Source: Thermococcus sp. (GTDB lineage Archaea; Methanobacteriota_B; Thermococci; Thermococcales; Thermococcaceae). From it: a stretch of 13,662 nucleotides of DNA. The notes below the pieces were generated by a model, which had not been told where the DNA came from, searched no databases, and saw nothing but the letters and a program-made list of their open reading frames with translations. Positions 8,063 to 12,875 of this stretch are shown one piece after another; position 1 is the first letter of the stretch; every line of letters begins with the position of its first letter. The position numbers were made by a program, and so were the translations under genes. The stretch is from the NCBI RefSeq assembly GCF_027066465.1, contig NZ_JAMONU010000056.1, positions 1 to 13,662 on the forward strand, written 5' to 3'.

Positions 8063-9103
8063 TCACTGCTTGGACTCCCTACTGACGTAGGTTATCTGGG
8101 GCCTCTCAACGGGCGGCTTCTTCTTGGGCGGCCTTATGGCGGGCCTAACGCGGACTATTCTCTTGAAGGCTCCGGGAACGCTACCCTCAATCATGAGGAA
8201 GTCGCTCCTGACGATTCCGTAGTGCGGGAAGCCACCCTTCGGGGTTATCTCAATCTCGTTGCCGTTAAGGTTAAGCTTTCCGTTCTCGCCTATGGCGATG
8301 AGCCTCTTGTTGAACTCGGTCCTGTGGTGGAATCCCATCTGACCCGCCTGGGGAACCGTCCACATAACCCTTGGCGGGTGCCACGGACCGAGGTTGCCGA
8401 TGTGCCTGCCCTTTCCAGCCCTCTGGGCCTTGTGGAACTGTATCTTGACTCCCCAGCGCTTGACCGGGCCCTGAGTGCCCTTACCCTTGGTGACAGCTAT
8501 GACGTCGAGAAGCTCCCCCTCGTGAAGAACTTCACTTGCCCTAAGCTCCTTGCCTATCTTCTCCTTCGCATAGCTGAACTTGGCCTTGACGTCGTCACCG
8601 CCGATTGCGTACTCCATAACTTCCGGCTTCTTCTTGAGCTTGATGAGCCAGGGCTGGGTGTGGACGAGAAGCCTGACATCAACAATCTCGCCGTCGTTGA
8701 TTAGGTCCTCAAGCTGACCGAGCTTGGCCTCGAAGGCATCTTTACCGTAGTTCTTCGGCAGGGTCTTTATGCGCCTCCTGACGTTCTCATGTAGCTCGGG
8801 GAACCAGACCTCAGTTGCGGTCTCAAGGCCAAGGTAGCCCTGCTTGTAGGCTCTGATACCGTAAACGAAGAGCGGCGGAACCTCGACTATCGTTACCGGA
8901 ACGAATATTTCCTTGCCTTTGGTCAGTCCGGGGCTGTCGTCTATCATGAGTATGTGGGTCATTCCGGCCTTGTAGCCAGCAAAGCCCAGCATCCTGACCT
9001 CACTGTCCTTTGGCCATTTCTTGATTCTTGGAACCACACTCCTAGCCCTTTTCCTTGGGCTGAAGGCGAGTGAACCTCTCCTTGGTCTGTGAACCTTTCC
9101 CAT
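8063..9103 (-). CDS. rpl3: 50S ribosomal protein L3 (uL3), archaeal form
   Basis: Large-subunit protein extending to the peptidyl-transferase centre. The 346-aa archaeal form (bacterial L3 is about 210 aa) starts [20 protein letters not shown]. Diagnostic segments are [19 protein letters not shown] (38-56), [16 protein letters not shown] (205-220), [19 protein letters not shown] (233-251, the finger near the catalytic centre) and [11 protein letters not shown] (253-263). It ends with a basic, proline-rich tail. The ATG at 9103 is preceded by GAGGAGGGAT within the last codons of the methyltransferase gene, whose stop is one base away, so the two are co-transcribed and probably coupled. Confidence 0.98.
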   Translation of the reverse strand: MGKVHRPRRGSLAFSPRKRARSVVPRIKKWPKDSEVRMLGFAGYKAGMTHILMIDDSPGLTKGKEIFVPVTIVEVPPLFVYGIRAYKQGYLGLETATEVWFPELHENVRRRIKTLPKNYGKDAFEAKLGQLEDLINDGEIVDVRLLVHTQPWLIKLKKKPEVMEYAIGGDDVKAKFSYAKEKIGKELRASEVLHEGELLDVIAVTKGKGTQGPVKRWGVKIQFHKAQRAGKGRHIGNLGPWHPPRVMWTVPQAGQMGFHHRTEFNKRLIAIGENGKLNLNGNEIEITPKGGFPHYGIVRSDFLMIEGSVPGAFKRIVRVRPAIRPPKKKPPVERPQITYVSRESKQ

Positions 9104-9104
9104 A

Positions 9105-9872
9105 TCAATCCCTCCTCATGAGATTGAATATCGCCAGCGTAGCGAGGAGCGCCTCCTCGGTGCGGACGGTTTTAGTCTTCTGATTCGGAATCGTGTTGAG
9201 CACGAAGTCGAACTCGTACTCACCGCCGAGGAGCTCCATGACGCCCTTCCTCGGCGAGCCGAAGGCGATACCAACCTCCCCTTCGAGCGGGGGAAGATTG
9301 ACCTTTCTCACGTCGCGACCCTTCCGCGAGGTCGCGATTGCCAAATCCAGGTGAGCCTTTTTAAGTGTTTTCGCCAGGGGTTTCCCGCTCAGGTGAACTT
9401 TGTACCCCCAGTATTCAGTTGGCTTCGCTGGAACGGCCTTGAGGGGCTTCGTTGAGACTATTCTGAACGTTGCCCGGCCTTCAACGTTCCCTTCAACGAT
9501 TGCCAGCTCGTCGAGTCCGATGTCCGCGTAGATTCTCCCTCCATCTCGGAAGGCGTAGCCCTCGCGGATTTCCCCGACCTTTGGTTTCCCCTTGAGCTTG
9601 TGGTGCGGCGTTCTGAGCGGGGGGACGACGCCAACATAGCGAAGCTCGGGCATCAAGGGAAACAGCCTCTTTCTGAGGTACTGAGGTGTCTCCATGTACT
9701 CAAGGACCGTTTTTATGAACTTCCCGTCCCTGCCGCCTGCCCTGTAAATCCAGATGTGCTCGACGCCAAATATTGAGCAGGCCCTCGCAACCTGCCCAAC
9801 TTTGTACGTTCTGATTTTCGGGTCGTCGGTTTCCTCAAGGAGGGAATCGGGAATAAAGACGTGCCAGGCCAT
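9105..9872 (-). CDS. Putative SPOUT-family RNA methyltransferase (DUF171 type), first gene of the ribosomal operon
   Basis: A 255-aa protein of the archaeal family annotated as putative RNA uridine-N3 methyltransferase, related to eukaryotic SPOUT1/CENP-32. The start has [20 protein letters not shown] (residues 25-44), typical of the SPOUT Rossmann-like half. About 78-150 looks like the inserted OB-fold-like domain ([28 protein letters not shown]). The C-terminus carries the probable SAM-binding trefoil knot: [15 protein letters not shown] (201-215), then [20 protein letters not shown] (226-245). The target base is not shown by sequence; 23S rRNA is plausible from the neighbouring genes but is inference. 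The ATG at 9872 follows GATGAGGG. It heads the ribosomal transcript 33-35 nt after the predicted start site. Confidence 0.88.
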   Translation of the reverse strand: MAWHVFIPDSLLEETDDPKIRTYKVGQVARACSIFGVEHIWIYRAGGRDGKFIKTVLEYMETPQYLRKRLFPLMPELRYVGVVPPLRTPHHKLKGKPKVGEIREGYAFRDGGRIYADIGLDELAIVEGNVEGRATFRIVSTKPLKAVPAKPTEYWGYKVHLSGKPLAKTLKKAHLDLAIATSRKGRDVRKVNLPPLEGEVGIAFGSPRKGVMELLGGEYEFDFVLNTIPNQKTKTVRTEEALLATLAIFNLMRRD

Positions 9873-9927
9873 TTTCCCTCATCTTGTCCCCACTGTCTCC
9901 CCTAAGCTGAAGGGAGCTTATGGAGAC

Positions 9928-9944
9928 TATTTAAAAGACTTTCG
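9928..9944 (-). promoter_or_regulatory. Predicted archaeal promoter (BRE + TATA) of the ribosomal operon
   Basis: Read on the minus strand, CGAAAGTC (9937-9944) is followed by TTTTAAATA (9928-9936), a good BRE/TATA pair for Thermococcales. The TATA centre at 9932 predicts transcription starting near 9905-9908, giving a leader of about 35 nt before the ATG at 9872. It is the only strong promoter pattern in the 140-nt spacer between the TatD gene and the methyltransferase gene. Confidence 0.7.
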
Positions 9945-10012
9945 AACCCTGCAACCCTTTTTCTTGCTGAAAAGTGTAAAATTTTTTTGCAAAAGAATTC
10001 GAGAACAGACCC
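9945..10012 (-). terminator. Possible weak termination region after the TatD gene
   Basis: On the minus strand after the TatD stop there are several short T runs (TTCTTTT, ATTTT, CTTTT between about 9971 and 10000) mixed with a seven-base A run. Thermococcal termination often uses oligo-T without a hairpin, so this AT-rich block may end the Pbp11-TatD transcript. No run longer than four Ts is present on this strand, so the call is weak. A perfect but short palindrome, TTTTGCAAAA, sits at 9985-9994. Confidence 0.3.
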
Positions 10013-10858
10013 TCACTCCTCCATCTCCACCCCGTAGACTTTCCTTGGATTCTCGACGTGGATTTTGTAGACGTCCTCCTCCGTGAACAGACCGTTCTGG
10101 AGGAAGGCCTTCGTTCTCCTGGGAACAGTCTTCGGACCGAGAACAGCTCCCGGCCGTCTTTTGTCGTCTATATAGTCGGTCTCCATCATGAAGCGGTTTC
10201 CCTGCTTTATCGCCTCCTCTATGTTCTTCCTGCTCGCTATTATGCTCGGAAAGACGCCGACTTCTTCCGCCACCTTCACCAGCGGCGGCGAGAAGTGCTT
10301 GACGACGCGGTAGGGCTTTATACCGACTTCCCTCACGTATCTTCCAAGCTCCCTGAACTTCCCCTCATCGAAGCTCTCGGTGTGGAGCTGAACCGCGCAG
10401 TCCGCCTCTTTAGCGAGGCTCATCCCGTACTTCATCAGCTCTATGCTGGCGTTCCAGACTTCCTCGCTCACCTCGTAGTGCGGCCTTCCTATCTCGCCTA
10501 TCGCCACGGCCTTGCCCTCAAGGCACAGCTTTTGCGCGTATTCTAACGCCTTCATGACCTCGTTCCTCGCGTATTCAAGGCCCTTTTTCTCGGCCAGATA
10601 TACGAACTCCGCCGGGTGGACGCCGACCACTGCGAAGGCTTTAACCGGCGTTTCGCGGTTTATCCTCTCAACCAGCTCAACGTGGAAGTCCATGGCCTTT
10701 ATGAAGTCCTCCGCCTTGAGGCCCGGGAAGCCGTAGTCGTGGGCCGTCTTGTATACCACCATCAGGTGCGTTCCGCCCGCTCTGTGGAACTGCTTCACCG
10801 CCTCGAGGAAGAGACCCTTGAAGGGGTCAACGTGGAAATGATTATCGAGGATTATCAT
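10013..10858 (-). CDS. TatD-family metal-dependent hydrolase
   Basis: A 281-aa amidohydrolase-fold protein. All six expected metal-ligand positions can be seen: His7 and His9 in DNHFHVD, His81 in VGVHP, Glu122 in AIGEIG, His159 in VQLHTES, His188 in VVKHFSPP and Asp228 in METDYIDD. TatD proteins are metal-dependent nucleases or phosphoesterases, but this archaeal branch has no assigned substrate that I know of. The fourth motif reads GEIGRPHYE instead of the usual GEIGLD. The start is ATG 10858 because GAGGTG lies 6 nt upstream; the frame opens 22 codons further back into the upstream gene. It begins 10 nt after the Pbp11-like gene, so they form one operon. Confidence 0.88.
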   Translation of the reverse strand: MIILDNHFHVDPFKGLFLEAVKQFHRAGGTHLMVVYKTAHDYGFPGLKAEDFIKAMDFHVELVERINRETPVKAFAVVGVHPAEFVYLAEKKGLEYARNEVMKALEYAQKLCLEGKAVAIGEIGRPHYEVSEEVWNASIELMKYGMSLAKEADCAVQLHTESFDEGKFRELGRYVREVGIKPYRVVKHFSPPLVKVAEEVGVFPSIIASRKNIEEAIKQGNRFMMETDYIDDKRRPGAVLGPKTVPRRTKAFLQNGLFTEEDVYKIHVENPRKVYGVEMEE

Positions 10859-10868
10859 TGCTCCCACC

Positions 10869-11180
10869 TCACGACTGGTAGATTTCGAGAACGTCGCCTT
10901 TTTTAGCGTTTGTCTTCCCCTCAAGAATCAGCGCGACCCTGTCGCCGTCAACCGCGAAGTCAACCCTCTTTCGCTCCCTCTGGATTTCCCGGATTAGGGC
11001 GATGTTTTTTCCCTTCACCTTGTAGCCGGGGTAGATTATCCCCTCAACGGTTCCAATCAGCGTCTCCCTGCCGAGGACGTTGAGAATCTGCTCAACCCTG
11101 AACTTCGCGACCGGTTTCCTCGACGCTATGAACTCCCCGGTTTCTCCCTTCCGTCTTTTCAGAAAGTCGAACAGTCCCAT
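10869..11180 (-). CDS. Small EF-Tu domain-2-like protein, probable tRNA-binding protein Pbp11
   Basis: A 103-aa protein. The basic N-terminus (MGLFDFLKRRKGETG) is followed by a beta-barrel pattern from about residue 27: FRVEQILNVLGRETLIGTVE, GIIYPGYKVKG, IREIQRERKRVDFAVDGDRV and ALILEGKTNAKKGDVLEIY. The alternation GTVEG...G...(R)..V..A..GDRVAL.L.G....GDVL is that of domain 2 of translation GTPases. Thermococcal proteins of this size and pattern are annotated as tRNA-binding Pbp11; I match it from memory, so the name is likely rather than certain. The ATG at 11180 follows GGTGGGAG by 1-2 nt. It is the first gene of a two-gene unit with the TatD hydrolase. Confidence 0.7.
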   Translation of the reverse strand: MGLFDFLKRRKGETGEFIASRKPVAKFRVEQILNVLGRETLIGTVEGIIYPGYKVKGKNIALIREIQRERKRVDFAVDGDRVALILEGKTNAKKGDVLEIYQS

Positions 11181-11182
11181 GC

Positions 11183-11202
11183 TCCCACCGGAGAGAGTGG
11201 GA
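11183..11202 (-). promoter_or_regulatory. Hairpin that can cover the Shine-Dalgarno site of the Pbp11-like gene
   Basis: In the transcript, TCCCAC (11202-11197) pairs perfectly with GTGGGA (11188-11183) across an 8-nt loop. The 3' arm is the Shine-Dalgarno element GGTGGGAG just before ATG 11180. A 6-bp GC-rich stem could limit ribosome access, though at high growth temperature its stability is doubtful. It may only be chance. Confidence 0.35.
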
Positions 11203-11218
11203 AAGAGGGGAGAAAAGC

Positions 11219-11281
11219 TTATCCCCTGACGAAGTGCACCGAGTAGATGCAGGGGTCGAAGGCCCGGTCGGTCTCTAAAAC
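11219..11281 (-). pseudogene. Remnant of a [NiFe]-hydrogenase large-subunit C-terminus
   Basis: Minus-strand codons end in VLETDRAFDPCIYSVHFVRG and a TAA stop at 11219-11221. This closely resembles the last residues of [NiFe]-hydrogenase large subunits, (V/I)RA(F/Y)DPCxSCSVH followed by about four residues that the maturation protease removes after the His. Here the L2 motif is damaged: DPCIYSVH has one residue fewer than DPCxxCxxH and lacks the second cysteine, so it could not bind the nickel site. The frame upstream (PSACRDNG...) no longer resembles hydrogenase, so only about 20 codons survive. An open frame of 66 codons happens to run through it (11419-11219), but I do not consider it a functional gene. 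Confidence 0.55.
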
Positions 11282-11401
11282 CCCGTTGTCCCTGCAGGCA
11301 GATGGGCCGAGAAGAGTGGAACGGTCACCAACGCCCTCGGAATGGAGATGAAGGTTGAGAAAGTGAGGGAAGGCTACTCCCCGCTGGGGCTTTTCTCGTG
11401 A
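11279..11401 (+). pseudogene. Open 3' tail of an unidentified gene (truncated remnant)
   Basis: On the plus strand, 40 codons are open from just after a TAA (11276-11278) to a TGA at 11399-11401. They read NPVVPAGRWAEKSGTVTNAL then GMEMKVEKVREGYSPLGLFS. The second half, alternating hydrophobic and charged residues with GC-rich third positions, looks like the end of a real alpha/beta protein, but I cannot name the family. There is no start codon with a Shine-Dalgarno site and no room for the rest of a gene. I read it as a 5'-truncated remnant. Confidence 0.4.
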
Positions 11402-11414
11402 TTCCCCTTTTTCT

Positions 11415-11430
11415 CGCAACTTTTAAATAA
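11415..11430 (+). promoter_or_regulatory. Predicted TATA box of the ATPase operon
   Basis: TTTTAAATAA at 11421-11430, preceded by CGCAAC as a moderate BRE, is a strong archaeal TATA element. Its centre (11425) predicts transcription starting around 11449-11452, only about 10-13 nt before the ATG at 11462. The leader would be just long enough for the GGTGA Shine-Dalgarno element at 11452-11456. Confidence 0.72.
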
Positions 11431-11449
11431 TTTACTCACAAGTAAATTA
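11428..11449 (+). promoter_or_regulatory. Perfect 9-bp inverted repeat, probable operator
   Basis: TAATTTACT (11428-11436), a 4-nt spacer CACA, then AGTAAATTA (11441-11449) form an exact inverted repeat of 22 bp. It begins inside the 3' end of the TATA box and ends at the predicted transcription start. A dimeric DNA-binding protein here would block polymerase recruitment. The repeat lies mostly upstream of the transcribed region, which favours an operator over an RNA hairpin. The winged-helix segment of the downstream ATPase makes autoregulation possible, but this is inference. Confidence 0.6.
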
Positions 11450-11461
11450 CTGGTGAGTATA

Positions 11462-12856
11462 ATGTTCATCAACAGGGAGGCCGAGCTGTCCCTGCTGGAG
11501 GAGAGGTTTGGGGGAAGCAAAGCGGAGTTCATCGTAGTTTACGGGAGGCGCAGGGTCGGGAAGACGGCCCTTCTCCTCGAGTTCCTGAGGAGGAACGGCG
11601 GAATCTACCTTCTCGCGAGGGAAACCAGTGAGACCGAGAACCTGAAACGCTTCTCCCAACGGGTGGCGGAGCACTTTAACGACGGCTTTCTCGCCAAGAA
11701 CCCCTTCCAAAGCTGGGACGCCCTCTTCGAGTACCTCGCTCAAAAAAGCGCTGAGAGGCTTGCGGTCGTTATTGACGAGTTCCCGTATCTGGTGAAGGCA
11801 AACCCCGCCTTGCCCTCGATTCTTCAGGAGTACTGGGATTTGAAGCTCTCGCGGGGCAGAATCTTCCTCGTAATCTGCGGTTCGAGCGTCTCGATGATGG
11901 AGAAGCTGCTCGGATACAAAAGCCCAATCTACGGCAGGAGGACCGCACAGCTGAAGGTGTCTCCCCTGGGCTTCTTCGAGGCGAGAGATTTCCTGCCAAA
12001 GTATTCGCTTGAGGACTTCGTTAAGGCCTACGGAATCCTCGGGGGAACGCCGGCTTACCTGCTTGAGTTCGACGACTCAAAGACCATCGAGGAGAACCTC
12101 AGGGCCTACTTCCGCCCGGATTCGTTCCTCTACGGCGATGCGCGCTTCGTCCTCATGGAGGAGCTTGAGGAGCCTAGGAACTACTTCGCGGTTATGGAAG
12201 CGGTAGCGGGGGGAAAGACGACGCTCGGCGAGATAACCAACGAGACCGGCCTCGAGCGCGGAACCGTGGCTAAATACCTGAGCGTTTTGATTGATTTGGG
12301 CTTCGTGAGGCGCGAGCTTCCCGTTACCGCGAGCAGAAAGAGCCGGAAGGGGCGGTACTACATAGCCGACCCCTACTTCGCCTTCTGGTTCCGCTACGTC
12401 CACCCGAACGTGGACTTGATAGAGACGGGACAGGGTGATTTTCTGGTGGAGCTTGTGATGGAGAACCTGAGCGAGTACCTCGGCTGGGTTTTCGAGGATA
12501 TTGCCAGGCAGTTTTTAATCGAGCTGAAGGGGGCTGGAAAACTGCCTTTCAGGTTCACGAAGATAGGCAGGTGGTGGAGAAAAGGAGAGGAGATTGATTT
12601 GGTCGCTTTGAACGAACGCGAGAAGAAGGCACTTTTCGTTGAGGTGAAGTGGAAGGACTTGAATGAGAGGGAAGCGCGGAGAGTTTTGAAGGAGTTGGAA
12701 CGGAAGGCTGGGCTGGTGGGACTTGATGACTGGGAGCACTATTACGGCTTGGTTGCTAAGAGCGTTGAAGGAAAAGAAGAGATGAGGGAAGAGGGATTTT
12801 TGGCCTGGGATTTGGAGGAGTTCGAAAGGCTTATTGGTAAATCCGTAAATAGGTAA
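11462..12856 (+). CDS. Archaeal STAND-type ATPase with C-terminal DUF234/PD-(D/E)XK-like domain
   Basis: A 464-aa protein of the archaeal ATPase_2 + DUF234 family. It starts MFINREAELSLLEERF, the typical opening. Walker A is GRRRVGKT (residues 28-35) and Walker B is LAVVIDEF with Asp105-Glu106; LVICGSS (137-142) fits a sensor strand. A winged-helix segment lies at about 241-290 (GEITNETGLERGTVAKYLSV). The C-terminal domain has a restriction-like nuclease pattern, EEIDLVA (Asp379) then FVEVKW (Glu394, Lys396). The start is ATG 11462, 5 nt after GGTGA, rather than the in-frame GTG at 11453 that is part of that site. The role is unknown; such ATPases are abundant in archaea and often linked to mobile elements or defence. 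It is the first gene of an operon with the next frame. Confidence 0.88.
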   Translation: MFINREAELSLLEERFGGSKAEFIVVYGRRRVGKTALLLEFLRRNGGIYLLARETSETENLKRFSQRVAEHFNDGFLAKNPFQSWDALFEYLAQKSAERLAVVIDEFPYLVKANPALPSILQEYWDLKLSRGRIFLVICGSSVSMMEKLLGYKSPIYGRRTAQLKVSPLGFFEARDFLPKYSLEDFVKAYGILGGTPAYLLEFDDSKTIEENLRAYFRPDSFLYGDARFVLMEELEEPRNYFAVMEAVAGGKTTLGEITNETGLERGTVAKYLSVLIDLGFVRRELPVTASRKSRKGRYYIADPYFAFWFRYVHPNVDLIETGQGDFLVELVMENLSEYLGWVFEDIARQFLIELKGAGKLPFRFTKIGRWWRKGEEIDLVALNEREKKALFVEVKWKDLNEREARRVLKELERKAGLVGLDDWEHYYGLVAKSVEGKEEMREEGFLAWDLEEFERLIGKSVNR

Positions 12857-12875
12857 ACTGTGGAGGGGTAACGAG

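Larger units (their letters stand above)
11181..11461. other. Spacer between two transcription units; holds two gene-tail remnants and a promoter
   Basis: This 281-nt stretch has no intact gene. From left to right it holds a small hairpin over the Pbp11 Shine-Dalgarno site (11183-11202), an imperfect palindrome GGGGA...TCCCC (11207-11226), a minus-strand hydrogenase-like tail (11219-11281), a plus-strand open tail ending at 11401, and the TATA box with inverted repeat for the ATPase gene (11421-11449). I see no convincing promoter for the Pbp11-TatD unit. The only candidate is an AT-containing block AAGCTTTT on the minus strand at about 11213-11220. Confidence 0.6.

Noticed and set aside
7595..8704. 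Long plus-strand open frame (369 codons) opposite L4 and L3
   Set aside because: It lies antisense to two certain ribosomal genes in GC-rich DNA where stops are rare, has no family features and spans a gene boundary. The other plus-strand frames across 256-8085 are of the same kind.
9982..9988. Run of seven Ts on the plus strand as a terminator
   Set aside because: No plus-strand gene ends nearby; both flanking genes are on the minus strand.
9974..9990. Second TATA-like block (AAAATTTTAC, minus strand) upstream of the ribosomal operon
   Set aside because: It lacks a BRE and would give a leader of about 80 nt; the element at 9928-9944 is better in sequence and spacing.
11207..11226. Imperfect palindrome GGGGAGAAAAGCTTATCCCC
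   Set aside because: Only the outer five bases and the central AAGCTT are symmetric and their centres do not coincide; it may be a relic of a terminator after the hydrogenase-like gene, but the evidence is too thin for a separate call.
11219..11419. 66-codon minus-strand frame as a real small gene
   Set aside because: Only its last ~20 codons resemble a known protein end; the first part is antisense to the plus-strand tail and has no ribosome site.
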